Shown: positions 27,262 to 35,690 of the stretch, one piece after another
How positions within the stretch are numbered: position 1 is the first letter of the stretch
Layout of the letters: each line of letters opens with the position of its first letter
Notes under the pieces: model-generated
What the model was told of the DNA's origin: nothing
Databases searched by the model: none
What the model saw: the letters and a program-made list of their open reading frames with translations, nothing else
Made by a program: the position numbers and the translations under genes
Assembly (NCBI GenBank): GCA_025144245.1
Contig: JALXXC010000003.1
Span: 124,001 to 188,000 of the forward strand
DNA length: 64,000 nt
Source of the DNA: Corynebacterium sp. p3-SID1145
Lineage (GTDB): Bacteria; Actinomycetota; Actinomycetes; Mycobacteriales; Mycobacteriaceae
Reading direction: 5' to 3'

Positions 27262-28203
27262 CTACTGCGCCAACCGTTCCCTAATGAGCCCACTGGCCGC
27301 CAGTGTCTGGCGAACCTCGGCGAGGAACCGGTCGGGGTGCTTACGCACGAACCAGGGCGCGTAGCGGAGGAACACGTATCCACGGTTTCCGATGAATTTT
27401 TGTCGGTTGAATTCGCTCTGGCGAACTTTCTCGGCATCGGGCCCGGAGTATTTCTTTCCTCCGTCGATTTCGATCACAAGCCAGCTGCCGATGAGTAGGT
27501 CAACGTAGTATGCACCGATTTTGTACTGGGCTTGTACAGGCTCGATACCGGCTTCGATGAGGAGCCCCCGAGCGAGTGATTCGTAGGGCGAATCAGCGTC
27601 CGGGATGGCATGTTCAAGGCACCGGCGGGCAATCTTCATCCCCTTGGCGCGCCCCATTCGCTGGATTCCACGCAGGATCTCGGAACGTTCGATTCCGCGG
27701 CGTAGAAGGTAGTCGGCGGCGATAAGGCCTTCGAGGAAGCCGTGGTGACGGGCGATATCGATGAATGTACGGATGGGCCTGGTGACTGGATGCCCCTCGT
27801 ACATCACCACGTCACTCGGCTGGATATGCGAATGCCGAAATTCGTAGTTTCCCGAGGCCTTCCGGCTGCGTGAAACTCCGCGCGACGGGAGACTCACTTC
27901 GACCTTCTCCTCGGTGCTGGCTACCACCCATATTCCGAGCTTCCGTGCGGCGGACCGTCCCGTCAGAATGGCGGTGGTGCTCACCATGGCGGCGGCTTCG
28001 ACGCGCAACCACTGCTGTTCGTGATATTTGAGTTCCTCCCAAAGTTCACGCGGGTAATGGATTAGCGCCGCAAGCTCCTCAAAATCGCCGTGAAGATCTT
28101 CACGCGCCGCGTTCTTCCGCCTATCGACGATCCCCTCCCTCAACTCCCCCTTCCTCATTTCCCATTTCTTTAGTTCATCCTGGTTTTCTTTATCTACCCC
28201 CAT
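27262..28203 (-). CDS. DUF559 / AbiEi-like domain protein
   Basis: Protein of 313 aa. The N-terminal 150 residues resemble the AbiEi-type antitoxin/regulator layout (AAMVSTTAILTGRSAARKLG; PSDVVMYEGHPVTRPIRTFID). The C-terminal region has a PD-(D/E)xK-like core typical of DUF559: YYVDLLIGSWLVIEIDGGKK, then FIGNRGYVFLRY and a terminal helix. Such two-part proteins are common single genes in Actinobacteria and are suspected nucleases, but activity is unproven. The ATG at 28203 opens a Lys/Glu-rich stretch encoded by AT-richer DNA than its surroundings, a mild hint of transfer. It is convergent with the MoxR/vWA operon. Confidence 0.75.
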   Translation of the reverse strand: MGVDKENQDELKKWEMRKGELREGIVDRRKNAAREDLHGDFEELAALIHYPRELWEELKYHEQQWLRVEAAAMVSTTAILTGRSAARKLGIWVVASTEEKVEVSLPSRGVSRSRKASGNYEFRHSHIQPSDVVMYEGHPVTRPIRTFIDIARHHGFLEGLIAADYLLRRGIERSEILRGIQRMGRAKGMKIARRCLEHAIPDADSPYESLARGLLIEAGIEPVQAQYKIGAYYVDLLIGSWLVIEIDGGKKYSGPDAEKVRQSEFNRQKFIGNRGYVFLRYAPWFVRKHPDRFLAEVRQTLAASGLIRERLAQ

Positions 28204-28284
28204 ACCCTCTTAGACTCCACTGCCCGCCAACCGGTTCCGCGGCGGAATTAGATTCACAATGTCCGACCAGCCAGCACCGGCAAA

Positions 28285-28300
28285 TAGACAGCTTGGTCCG
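28285..28300 (+). promoter_or_regulatory. candidate McbR site upstream of metY
   Basis: TAGAC-AGCTTG-GTCCG agrees with the corynebacterial McbR pattern TAGAC-N6-GTCTA in the left half and in the first three bases of the right half. It lies 76 bp before the metY ATG. McbR represses sulfur and methionine genes in C. glutamicum; its presence in this organism is assumed. Confidence 0.4.
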
Positions 28301-28375
28301 CTTTTTGCCGATCCGGCCCGGATCAGTCAAGGAAAAGTGCTTGCAGGCCCCGCCCGCGGCTCCTAGCTTGGTGCC

Positions 28376-29737
28376 ATGACAAACGAGACCACTCCCCATA
28401 ATCCCCAGACTGCGCCCCGCTACGACAACAGCGCTGCAGGCGACTGGTCCTTCGACACCCGCGCGATCCACGCGGGACAGAGCGTCGACAACGGGGCCGG
28501 TGCGCGCAACCAGCCGATTTATATGACGACGTCCTACGTGTTCAACGATACGCAGCACGCGCAGGACCGCTTCGCGCTGGCGGATCCGGGCCCGATCTAC
28601 TCGCGCATCACCAACCCGACCCAGGAAGCGCTGGAGAACCGACTCGCATCACTGGAAGGCGGCGTCGCGGCTGTGGCGTTCTCTTCGGGCATGGCGGCGG
28701 AGACCGCGGCAATCACGAACCTGGCGAGCGCGGGCGACCACATCGTCACCTCCCCGCGCCTGTACGGCGGCACGGAGACACTCTTCGAGGTCACGCTCCC
28801 CCGCCTGGGCGTCGAGGTCAGCTTCGTGGACAACCCGGATGACCCGGCCAGCTGGCAGGCGGAAGTCAAGCCGAATACGAAGGCGCTCTACGGCGAGACC
28901 TTCGGCAACCCGATCGCCGACGTACTGGACATCCCGGCGGTCGCGGAGGTCGCGCACAGCAACCAAGTGCCGTTGATCGTGGACAACACTATGGCCACGG
29001 CGGCGCTGGTCCGCCCGCTTGAGCTGGGCGCGGACATCGTCGTCGTGTCCACCACGAAGTTCTACACCGGCAATGGCGCAGCGCTCGGCGGCGCGCTCAT
29101 CGACGGCGGCTCCTTCGACTGGACCGTCACCCGCGGCGGCAAGCCCGTCTTCCCGTACTTCGTCAATCCTGACCCCGCCTACCACGGTCTCGTCTACGCC
29201 GACTTGGGCGCACCGGCCTTCGCGGTGAAGGCCCGCGCCGGCAGTCTCCGCGACACTGGCGCAGCGATTTCGCCGTTCAACGCCTGGGTGGCGCTGCAGG
29301 GGATGGATACGTTGGGGCTGCGCGTCGATAAGCACAACGCGAATGCGCTGAAGGTCGCTGAATACCTGGCCGCGAAGGACGAGGTCGCGCACGTGAATTT
29401 CGCGGGCCTGCCGGATTCCCCGCACTACGCGACGAAGGAAAAGCTCGGCCTGAAGTACACCGGTTCCGTGCTGTCCTTCGATCTCGCGGGCGACCCGGCC
29501 GACAAGACGAAGGCGTGGGCGTTCATCGACGCGCTGAAACTGCACTCCAACCTGGCGAATATCGGCGATGTCCGCTCGCTCGTCGTCCACCCAGCGACGA
29601 CGACGCACTCGCAGTCCAACGAGGCCGGCCTCAAGCGCGCAGGCATCACGCAGGCGACGATCCGCCTGTCGGTGGGCATCGAATCCGTCGACGACATCAT
29701 CGCCGACCTCGACCGGGGCTTCGCGGCGATCGCATGA
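28376..29737 (+). CDS. metY: O-acetylhomoserine sulfhydrylase
   Basis: PLP enzyme of 453 aa that makes homocysteine from O-acetyl-L-homoserine and sulfide, the direct sulfhydrylation route to methionine. Cys/Met-metabolism PLP family features are clear: TRAIHAGQ near the start, YSRITNPTQEALENRLASLEGG spread over about residues 80-101, SSGMAAE, and the PLP Lys at about residue 228 in VVSTTKFYTGNG. Its stop overlaps the metX start by ATGA, so the two consecutive pathway steps are translationally coupled. A McbR-like motif lies upstream. Confidence 0.95.
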   Translation: MTNETTPHNPQTAPRYDNSAAGDWSFDTRAIHAGQSVDNGAGARNQPIYMTTSYVFNDTQHAQDRFALADPGPIYSRITNPTQEALENRLASLEGGVAAVAFSSGMAAETAAITNLASAGDHIVTSPRLYGGTETLFEVTLPRLGVEVSFVDNPDDPASWQAEVKPNTKALYGETFGNPIADVLDIPAVAEVAHSNQVPLIVDNTMATAALVRPLELGADIVVVSTTKFYTGNGAALGGALIDGGSFDWTVTRGGKPVFPYFVNPDPAYHGLVYADLGAPAFAVKARAGSLRDTGAAISPFNAWVALQGMDTLGLRVDKHNANALKVAEYLAAKDEVAHVNFAGLPDSPHYATKEKLGLKYTGSVLSFDLAGDPADKTKAWAFIDALKLHSNLANIGDVRSLVVHPATTTHSQSNEAGLKRAGITQATIRLSVGIESVDDIIADLDRGFAAIA

Positions 29738-30876
29738 TCACTCTCCCACCCGAAGGCGAGCTGACCACCCAGCCGATCGGCGACGTGCGCACAGAGGCCG
29801 GCGCCACACTCCGCGACGTGCGCATCGCTTATCGACGTTGGGGCGCCTTCACCGGCGACCCCCACGGCCGCAACAACCTCATCCTGGTCGAGCACGCCCT
29901 GACCGGCGACTCCGACGCCGCCACATGGTGGGAGGGCTTGATTGGCCCCGGCGCGCCCCTGGACACCGACCGTTTCTGCGTTCTGTGCACGAATGTCCTC
30001 GGCGGCTGCTCCGGCTCCACCGGCCCCTCGAGCGAACACCCCGAAGGCGGTGCGTGGGGTTCGCGCTTCCCCGCCATCTCCATCCGCGACCAGGTTCGGG
30101 CCGAAGCGCAGTTCCTGGAGACCATCGGGGTCAACAGCATGCACGCCGTAATCGGCGGCTCCATGGGCGGGGCCCGGGCGCTGGAATGGACGCTCATGTA
30201 CCCGGATTGGGCGAATTACGCCTGCGTGATCGCTATGTCCGCACGCGCATCGGCCTGGCAGATCGGCATCCAGACCGCCCAGATCACCTCCATCATCCGC
30301 GACCCGGATTGGCAGGACGGCGACTACCACGGCACCGACCGCACCCCCGACGCGGGACTGGCCGCCGCCCGCCGCATCGCGCACCTGACCTACCGCGGCG
30401 AACAGGAAATCGACGAGCGCTTCGGCACCATGGCCCAGCCCGGCGAGAATCCTCTTGGCGCCTTCCGCGACGAGCACCAACGCTTCGCCGTGCAGAGCTA
30501 CCTCGACCACCAAGGCGAGCAGCTCGTCGCGCGTTTCGATGCCGGCTCGTATGTCACCATCACCGAGTCCTTATCCCGCCACGACATCGGCCGCGGCCGC
30601 GGCGGACTCAACCGCGCGCTGGCGCAGATCAGTGTTCCTACCATGGTCGTCGGCGTGGACACCGACATCCTCTACCCGTTCCACCAGCAGGAGCACCTGT
30701 CCCGCAATATCGGCAACCTCCTGGCCATGAACAAGATCGTCTCCCCCGTCGGCCACGACGCCTTCCTGGTGGAGACCCGCCAGATGGGCCACATCCTGCG
30801 CAACTTCATCACACTCGCCGACCAGACCCCTTCGGCGACGGATCTGGCCAAGCAGCGCGGCAACTACGAGATTTAG
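29734..30876 (+). CDS. metX: homoserine O-acetyltransferase
   Basis: Alpha/beta hydrolase-fold enzyme of 380 aa that acetylates homoserine with acetyl-CoA and supplies the substrate of MetY. The catalytic triad is visible: Ser143 in GGSMGG, Asp311 in VDTDILYP and His341 in VGHDAFLVE. Other family marks are the early ALTGDSDA segment and CSGSTGPSS. The ATG lies inside the metY stop. A 57-bp stretch of this gene (30259-30315) reappears as a degenerate copy at 32557-32613. Confidence 0.96.
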   Translation: MITLPPEGELTTQPIGDVRTEAGATLRDVRIAYRRWGAFTGDPHGRNNLILVEHALTGDSDAATWWEGLIGPGAPLDTDRFCVLCTNVLGGCSGSTGPSSEHPEGGAWGSRFPAISIRDQVRAEAQFLETIGVNSMHAVIGGSMGGARALEWTLMYPDWANYACVIAMSARASAWQIGIQTAQITSIIRDPDWQDGDYHGTDRTPDAGLAAARRIAHLTYRGEQEIDERFGTMAQPGENPLGAFRDEHQRFAVQSYLDHQGEQLVARFDAGSYVTITESLSRHDIGRGRGGLNRALAQISVPTMVVGVDTDILYPFHQQEHLSRNIGNLLAMNKIVSPVGHDAFLVETRQMGHILRNFITLADQTPSATDLAKQRGNYEI

Positions 30877-30902
30877 CCCACGAGCAGCGCGTATGCGCGG
30901 AC

Positions 30903-31799
30903 CTAGGTGTTCGGCTCAGTCCTGTAGTCGCCGTGCAGCGGGTACTTGAACCACATTGAATTAGGGTGCTGCAATCGCACATGCATCATGTCGCGGTGGT
31001 CCAGGGTGTCTTCATCGAGAATCTCCTGCCACTTCGCGCGGCCGAGAAGGAACTGGTCCACGTGGTCGCGCCAACTTTCCGAAAATTCCCTGGTGAGAGC
31101 AAGCGCGGTTGAGGAAATATTCAAGTACTGGTCCAGGTCGATCATCCCCAGCATGTAGCCCATTCGGGCAACGCGGGCAGCGCGTCCGATTTCCCAGCCG
31201 GCAAGGGTGCTCGGAAGCTTCTGCGGGATCAGTTTCTCGCTGTGTTCTTGGGTGTACAGATCCAGCCAGTTTCCGAGGTCCTCTCGAACGACATCTTCTG
31301 GAATCTCAGTTTGCTGGAAGTCAGCCACCGCCATTTCTATGATTTGCGGGGCCGCATCGTCGCGTTCCTTCACAGGTCGACCTGCAAGCTGCTGTATGTA
31401 GGGGCGCAGCGCGACGTATTCATCGTCTACCGGGTTGGACAACAGAATGGACACCGTTTCCAACAGCTCATCGCTGGACGTGATGCCCCACTGCTGTTCC
31501 AACATCGTGGAGATCATCGCGAACATCTCTTGGTCCTCCGGCGTGCTCTGTGCTGCCACGACTTTTGGAGGCGCATCCGCCGCTGTCGGTTCACTTTCAC
31601 CGAACGGCATCATGAGCGAAATACCGAGGCCTACCTCAACAGGGAGTGACCCCGTTTCAACATGGCTGAAGTCCCCTTCAGAAGGATCGACCGACCACTC
31701 CATGAACTCCTCGTAGTTGTTAGTCAGCCCCAAGATCACGGAGGCACGAAGAGAAAACTTGCCCTTTTTCTTATTCTTTTTCTTCTTGCGTCCAAACAC
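30903..31799 (-). CDS. DUF1266 domain protein
   Basis: Protein of 298 aa with a strongly basic start (FGRKKKKNKKKGKF). The C-terminal half shows the DUF1266 pattern: LAGWEIGRAARVARMGYMLG, then a dense helical run ending SWRDHVDQFLLGRAKW. Function is unknown for the family; members are often lone genes near toxin or accessory loci. No membrane helix or signal peptide. It is convergent with metX with a 26-bp gap, and the coding strand is somewhat less GC-rich than metX. Confidence 0.78.
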   Translation of the reverse strand: MFGRKKKKNKKKGKFSLRASVILGLTNNYEEFMEWSVDPSEGDFSHVETGSLPVEVGLGISLMMPFGESEPTAADAPPKVVAAQSTPEDQEMFAMISTMLEQQWGITSSDELLETVSILLSNPVDDEYVALRPYIQQLAGRPVKERDDAAPQIIEMAVADFQQTEIPEDVVREDLGNWLDLYTQEHSEKLIPQKLPSTLAGWEIGRAARVARMGYMLGMIDLDQYLNISSTALALTREFSESWRDHVDQFLLGRAKWQEILDEDTLDHRDMMHVRLQHPNSMWFKYPLHGDYRTEPNT

Positions 31800-31838
31800 G
31801 ACTCGAGGTTAATGCAATAAATGTGGCTCCGCACACAG

Positions 31839-32504
31839 TTAGGCGCACAGTTCGAGAGCGTCACTGATAGTGACCCTTCCGCCATCAAACGATGCGATGA
31901 GCGCTTTGCCCATACCCACCCAGCCGATGAACGGGTCCGTGGACAACACCACGCGCTCGTGGACGTGCCCGAGAAGCCAGGCGTCGTAGCCGCACGACGT
32001 CATCTCGTCCACTGTGCAGGGCAAGCATTCGTTCTTCACGTACTCGCCGCTGACCGAGCTGTGCAGAAGCCCCAGATTCGGCACACCGTCCACCGCTGCG
32101 GGGAAGTCGGGCACAAGCCTGCGCGGATCGCGATTCACCTCGACCGCGGCCGTGTGCAGTGCCCACTGCCCCGCCCAGATGGTCTGGGGCTTAATTCCCG
32201 CGACGGTGACGCCTTCGGGGATGACGCCTTTTAAGTCGTGGCTCACATCGTGATTGCCGGAGATGAACATGACCGAGTCGAAGAGCTCGAGACCGCGTTC
32301 AAAGAACTGCGTCACCTCGGCGTAGGTGCGCTCGGTGAACCGCTTGCGGTCGATGACATCACCCAGCATCACCATGTGCCCGGCGCGCGCCTCGGCGCCG
32401 CGGTCGAGGGCACTCAATGCCCACTCGATGCCGGGACCAATCTTTTTGTCGTCTTTCTGCTTGCGCCCGAGGTGGATATCAGCGAGAACAAGAACTGGTT
32501 CCAT
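31839..32504 (-). CDS. calcineurin-like metallophosphoesterase
   Basis: Phosphoesterase of 221 aa with a complete two-metal site: DIH (residues 9-11), GDVID, GNHD, LLHSS and GHVH. The order and spacing are those of the MRE11/SbcD/YfcE-type calcineurin fold; no nuclease capping domain is present, so DNA is not a safe substrate call. The ATG at 32504 (MEPVLVLADIHLG) fits the domain start; the frame extends upstream to 32591 but only through the metX remnant. Confidence 0.88.
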   Translation of the reverse strand: MEPVLVLADIHLGRKQKDDKKIGPGIEWALSALDRGAEARAGHMVMLGDVIDRKRFTERTYAEVTQFFERGLELFDSVMFISGNHDVSHDLKGVIPEGVTVAGIKPQTIWAGQWALHTAAVEVNRDPRRLVPDFPAAVDGVPNLGLLHSSVSGEYVKNECLPCTVDEMTSCGYDAWLLGHVHERVVLSTDPFIGWVGMGKALIASFDGGRVTISDALELCA

Positions 32505-32556
32505 GGCTGTCAGCGTATCCCCCACTGAAAGAGACGGACGACCGCGGCCCGCATCG

Positions 32557-32634
32557 CAGATCGGCATCCAGACCGCACAGATTACCTTCACCGTCCGCGA
32601 CCCGGACTGGCAGTGCAGAACCTACGAGATTCAG
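32557..32634 (+). pseudogene. degenerate fragment of metX
   Basis: Positions 32557-32613 match 30259-30315 of metX over 57 bases with few substitutions (translation IGIQTAQITFTVRDPDWQ against IGIQTAQITSIIRDPDWQ). Immediately after, ACCTACGAGATTCAG resembles the metX 3' end AACTACGAGATTTAG. It therefore looks like a metX copy with an internal deletion that joined mid-gene to the C-terminus. It has no start codon and no functional length, and lies between the metallophosphoesterase and vapC. Confidence 0.7.
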
Positions 32635-32637
32635 CTG

Positions 32638-33048
32638 CTACGGAATGAGTTCAAGCGTCACTCCGAGAGCAAAATAATTCGTGTACGCACGCTTGTCCAA
32701 GCTGGCTAATGACGCCTCGTTCTCCAGCACAGTAAGCGCGATGAGACCGTCGTAGACTGCACCGCCCTTGATTCCGGCACTAGCTAAACGGCGGTGCACC
32801 TCCCGTGAAGCGGCTTCCGGTAAGGAGAGAACGCTCTCAAATGTCCCGTCTATGACTCTCACCGCGTCGGCTTCCGTGAACCGGCTATCGCCAGGCAATC
32901 TGGTCAACACCGAATATGTCTCTGCGAGAGAGTGCGCGCAGAGAGCGAGATTCTTCCCCCTCGACCAACGCTGTAATCGTTCATGACTGCTGTGATTTTG
33001 CAAGAGCAAAGGAACTGCCGCACTTGTGTCGAGCGCGATTACGCCCAT
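32638..33048 (-). CDS. PIN-domain RNase toxin (VapC family)
   Basis: PIN toxin of 136 aa. The acidic residues are D in IALDTSAAVPLLL (residue 7), E in SLAETYSVLTR, D in AVYDGLIALTVLE and D in ASLDKRAY. Predicted to cleave tRNA or other RNA. The start ATG overlaps the stop of the upstream antitoxin by 1 bp (TAATG-type junction), the usual coupling that keeps antitoxin ahead of toxin. Confidence 0.88.
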   Translation of the reverse strand: MGVIALDTSAAVPLLLQNHSSHERLQRWSRGKNLALCAHSLAETYSVLTRLPGDSRFTEADAVRVIDGTFESVLSLPEAASREVHRRLASAGIKGGAVYDGLIALTVLENEASLASLDKRAYTNYFALGVTLELIP

Positions 33049-33287
33049 TACATTCGTCCTGCATCAATGAGCGCCAGGATGTCCTCTTCAGTGATTGGCT
33101 TTGAGCCACGCCCGATCAAACGACCGTCCTCCGACTCGATAACTTCGGCCGTCCGACCACCGGGGATGATGGTGATTCCGCCCCCGTACGCTGAAACATC
33201 CACGGTCGAACCAGGTGTGAGACCGAGGGAATCGCGCAAGGCTTTGGGCAGCAGAATCCGTCCGCCAGAGTCAATCGTCGCTTCCAT
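33048..33287 (-). CDS. VapB-type antitoxin (AbrB/SpoVT domain)
   Basis: Antitoxin of 79 aa. The N-terminal 45 residues form the AbrB/SpoVT swapped-hairpin DNA-binding domain (IDSGGRILLPKALRDSLGL, then GSTVDV and GGGITIIPGGR). The C-terminal tail (ITEEDILALIDAGRM) would bind the PIN toxin. It is the first gene of a vapBC operon and probably an autorepressor. Confidence 0.88.
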   Translation of the reverse strand: MEATIDSGGRILLPKALRDSLGLTPGSTVDVSAYGGGITIIPGGRTAEVIESEDGRLIGRGSKPITEEDILALIDAGRM

Positions 33288-33357
33288 GGGAATAGGTTAC
33301 CACCTGGTTCCCATGCTTAGATGGGCAAAGATTCTGTCCGAATGCATCCACCCACCT

Positions 33358-33957
33358 CTAGGTACGCACAGCGGCGACAGCGATATGTGCTCGCTTCGTT
33401 GCGGTCTCGGGACGAGTTTCCGATCTGCGTATCCGAAAGCCGGCGTTTTCAATAAGACGTTTGATTTCGTCCTCCGAGTAAGCCGTCGCCGCGGTGACTC
33501 GGTGATCGAAAAGCGTGCGGGAAGGCGCAAGAAAGCCACCATAAATGAGTACTCCTCCCGGAACGAGGATCTCAGAGATTCTTTGCAACGCCTTGGCCAT
33601 CTCACCCGGTGACATGTGGATCAACGAATACCAAGCAAGCACCCCGTCTACTCTTTTGGTCTCTGTGCTGAAACTCGCAATGTCAGCTACCGAAAAGTCG
33701 GTGCCCGGATACGTACTGCGTGCATGATTCACGAACTCGGGAACAAGATCTATCCCAGCAGCTTGATGCCCTAATCCGCTGAGGTACGCGGTCAGATGAC
33801 CTGGCCCGCAGCCTACATCGAGAACATCCGCGACTCCTTCAAATCCTTCCGATATGAAGGATTTATCCGCCTCTTCAACCGAATCGATGCTCCCTAAGAG
33901 CTCGATGTACGTGCCCGCCACAGATGAATAGGCTTCCCGCGTTCTACGCGAAGTCAC
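33358..33957 (-). CDS. class I SAM-dependent methyltransferase
   Basis: Small methyltransferase of 199 aa. SAM-binding motif I is VLDVGCGPGHLTAYLSGLG, followed by AAGIDLVPEF, FSVADIASF and the post-I motif VDGVLAWYSLIHM, the Methyltransf_11/25 layout. Substrate not predictable. The GTG at 33957 is preferred because GGGGAG lies 8 bp upstream; an in-frame ATG at 33975 would overlap the DUF3017 gene by 17 bp. It follows DUF3017 directly on the same strand and may be in the folD operon. Confidence 0.82.
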   Translation of the reverse strand: MTSRRTREAYSSVAGTYIELLGSIDSVEEADKSFISEGFEGVADVLDVGCGPGHLTAYLSGLGHQAAGIDLVPEFVNHARSTYPGTDFSVADIASFSTETKRVDGVLAWYSLIHMSPGEMAKALQRISEILVPGGVLIYGGFLAPSRTLFDHRVTAATAYSEDEIKRLIENAGFRIRRSETRPETATKRAHIAVAAVRT

Positions 33958-33958
33958 G

Positions 33959-34354
33959 CTAGCTCCCCAGCGCATCCACGGACACGGCGAGCCACACCAG
34001 CGCGGCGCCGGTGGCGGTGGTGAATATGGCGTCGAAGCGCCGGGAGCGCACAGCGAGCAGGCCCATGACCTGGGAGTCGCAGGTGAGGCGGCAGGCAGTG
34101 AGCCACAGCATCGCGACGCCCAGCATAAAGCAGGCGCGGCGCCAGTGCTCCGTCACCGCGAACCCGGTCGCGACCACGAATCCGACGACGAAGAGCCCCA
34201 CCATGAGCTGCTGCACACGGCGCGGCAGACGGGACGGCGGGGCGCCAATGTCGTGGGGGTTGTCCAGGCTCGGCGGCACGAGGCCTTTCACCGCGGTTGA
34301 TCCGCTCCCGTCATGAGGCTCCGCGCTAGGACGCGGACTAGTTGGCGTCGGCAA
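33959..34354 (-). CDS. DUF3017 small membrane protein
   Basis: Membrane protein of 131 aa with a Pro/Ser-rich cytosolic N-terminus and three hydrophobic helices ([53 protein letters not shown]). DUF3017 genes typically follow folD in Corynebacterium and mycobacteria, as here. Function unknown. The apparent start is TTG at 34354, overlapping the folD end by 17 bp. Confidence 0.8.
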   Translation of the reverse strand: MPTPTSPRPSAEPHDGSGSTAVKGLVPPSLDNPHDIGAPPSRLPRRVQQLMVGLFVVGFVVATGFAVTEHWRRACFMLGVAMLWLTACRLTCDSQVMGLLAVRSRRFDAIFTTATGAALVWLAVSVDALGS

Positions 34355-35195
34355 GCCGCTCGGCCCTCTCGACGATATTGCGCACCAGGAACGTGCGGGT
34401 CATGGGGCCGACACCACCCGGGTTCGGAGAGACCCAGCCGGCCTTCTCCCAGACGTCTGGGTGGACATCGCCGGTGGTCTTGCCGTCGACACGCGAAACG
34501 CCCACGTCGAGCACTGCCGCACCTTCTTTGACCATGTCGGCGGTGATCATGTGGGGCTTGCCGGCAGCGGCGATGATGACGTCGGCGCGGCGGGTCTCAG
34601 CGGCCAAGTCCTTCGTGCCGGTGTGGCACAGCACCGCGGTAGCGTTGATGTCGCGCTTAGTCAGCATGAGGGAGATCGGGCGGCCGACGGTCACACCACG
34701 GCCGATGACGCACACGATCGCGCCATCCAGCTCCACCCCGAAGCGCTGCAGCAGCGCCAGCGAGCCGTTCGGGGTGCACGGCAACGGGGCGGGCTCGTTG
34801 AGCACCAGCCGGCCCAGGTTGACCGGGTGGAGGCCGTCGGCATCCTTGTCTGGGTCAATCAGCCCCAGCACACGGTTCTCATCCAGGTGCTTCGGAAGCG
34901 GCAGCTGCACGATGTAGCCGGTGACGGCGTCGTCGTTATTCAGCTCCTCGATCACCGCATCGAGCTCTTCTTGCGTCGTGTCTTCCGGCAGCTCCTTCAT
35001 GATCGACGCGATGCCCAGCTGTTCGCAATCCTTGTGCTTCATGCGCACGTAGTTCTGGCTGGCTGGGTCCTCGCCGACAAGCACCGTGGCCAGGCCCGGC
35101 GTGATGCCTTTCTCCTTGAGGTCCTCGACCCGCTTGGCAAGGTCCGCGAAAATCTCCTCGCGGTAGAGTTTTCCGTCCAATTTGATCGCAGTCAC
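34338..35195 (-). CDS. folD: bifunctional methylenetetrahydrofolate dehydrogenase/cyclohydrolase
   Basis: Enzyme of 285 aa that interconverts methylene-, methenyl- and formyl-tetrahydrofolate. Seen: [20 protein letters not shown] region with the catalytic Lys, [41 protein letters not shown], the NADP-binding [13 protein letters not shown] and the [11 protein letters not shown] end. The GTG at 35195 (MTAIKLDGK) gives the family N-terminus and sits 7 bp after a TAAGAT -10, fitting a leaderless mRNA; an ATG at 35204 is the alternative. It is divergent from trmL. Confidence 0.95.
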   Translation of the reverse strand: MTAIKLDGKLYREEIFADLAKRVEDLKEKGITPGLATVLVGEDPASQNYVRMKHKDCEQLGIASIMKELPEDTTQEELDAVIEELNNDDAVTGYIVQLPLPKHLDENRVLGLIDPDKDADGLHPVNLGRLVLNEPAPLPCTPNGSLALLQRFGVELDGAIVCVIGRGVTVGRPISLMLTKRDINATAVLCHTGTKDLAAETRRADVIIAAAGKPHMITADMVKEGAAVLDVGVSRVDGKTTGDVHPDVWEKAGWVSPNPGGVGPMTRTFLVRNIVERAERLADAN

Positions 35196-35202
35196 GCGCA
35201 CC

Positions 35203-35212
35203 ATCTTAGACT
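35203..35212. promoter_or_regulatory. mirrored -10 elements for folD and trmL
   Basis: On the plus strand TAGACT (35207-35212) ends 7 bases before the trmL GTG at 35220; on the minus strand TAAGAT (35208 down to 35203) ends 7 bases before the folD GTG at 35195. Both match TAnnnT. The two hexamers overlap by 2 bp, so both genes would be leaderless and polymerases could not occupy the two sites at once. Confidence 0.5.
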
Positions 35213-35219
35213 TGGGCGC

Positions 35220-35684
35220 GTGCTCCACGTGATCTTCGACAATCCCGTCATTCCGCCGAACACCGGAAACGCGATCCGCATGTGCGCGGGCACGGGCGCC
35301 GCGCTGCACCTCGTCCACCCCTTGGGTTTTTCGCTCGACGATAAGCACCTCCGCCGCTCGGGGCTCGACTACCACGACCTCGCGCACGTCGAGGTCCACG
35401 ACGACATCGACGCTTGCTTCGCATCGCTTATCGACGCCCGCATCTTCGCCTTCACCACCCAAGCCACCCGTCACTACACCGACGTGGCCTTCCAGCCCGG
35501 CGACGCTTTACTGTTCGGCACCGAACCGACCGGCCTTCCCCGAGAGCACTCCCACCACGAGCGCGTCACCGACCGGATCCGGATCCCGATGCTGCCCGGA
35601 CGCCGGTCCATGAATCTCTCCAACTCTGCGGCCGTGGCCACCTACGAAGCGTGGCGTCAGCTCGGCTTTCCTGGCGGAGTGTGA
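35220..35684 (+). CDS. trmL: tRNA (cytidine(34)-2'-O)-methyltransferase
   Basis: SPOUT-family methyltransferase of 154 aa that 2'-O-methylates the wobble base of some leucine tRNAs. Characteristic motifs: [21 protein letters not shown] near the start, [18 protein letters not shown] and the knot strand [19 protein letters not shown]. Length agrees with E. coli TrmL. The GTG at 35220 gives MLHVIFDNP, the usual beginning; no start exists upstream at a plausible position. It is divergent from folD. Confidence 0.93.
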   Translation: MLHVIFDNPVIPPNTGNAIRMCAGTGAALHLVHPLGFSLDDKHLRRSGLDYHDLAHVEVHDDIDACFASLIDARIFAFTTQATRHYTDVAFQPGDALLFGTEPTGLPREHSHHERVTDRIRIPMLPGRRSMNLSNSAAVATYEAWRQLGFPGGV

Positions 35685-35690
35685 AGCCGT

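Noticed and set aside
28204..28375. SAM-II/S-box type riboswitch before metY
   Set aside because: No recognisable conserved core or terminator hairpin in the 172-bp leader; repressor control fits better.
29568..30959. 463-aa Arg-rich plus-strand frame over metX
   Set aside because: Out-of-frame reading of metX; extreme Arg/Pro content, no motif.
35331..35346. GACGATAAGC as another copy of the 10-mer
   Set aside because: One mismatch in the most conserved part (A for T at position 2); kept out of the count.
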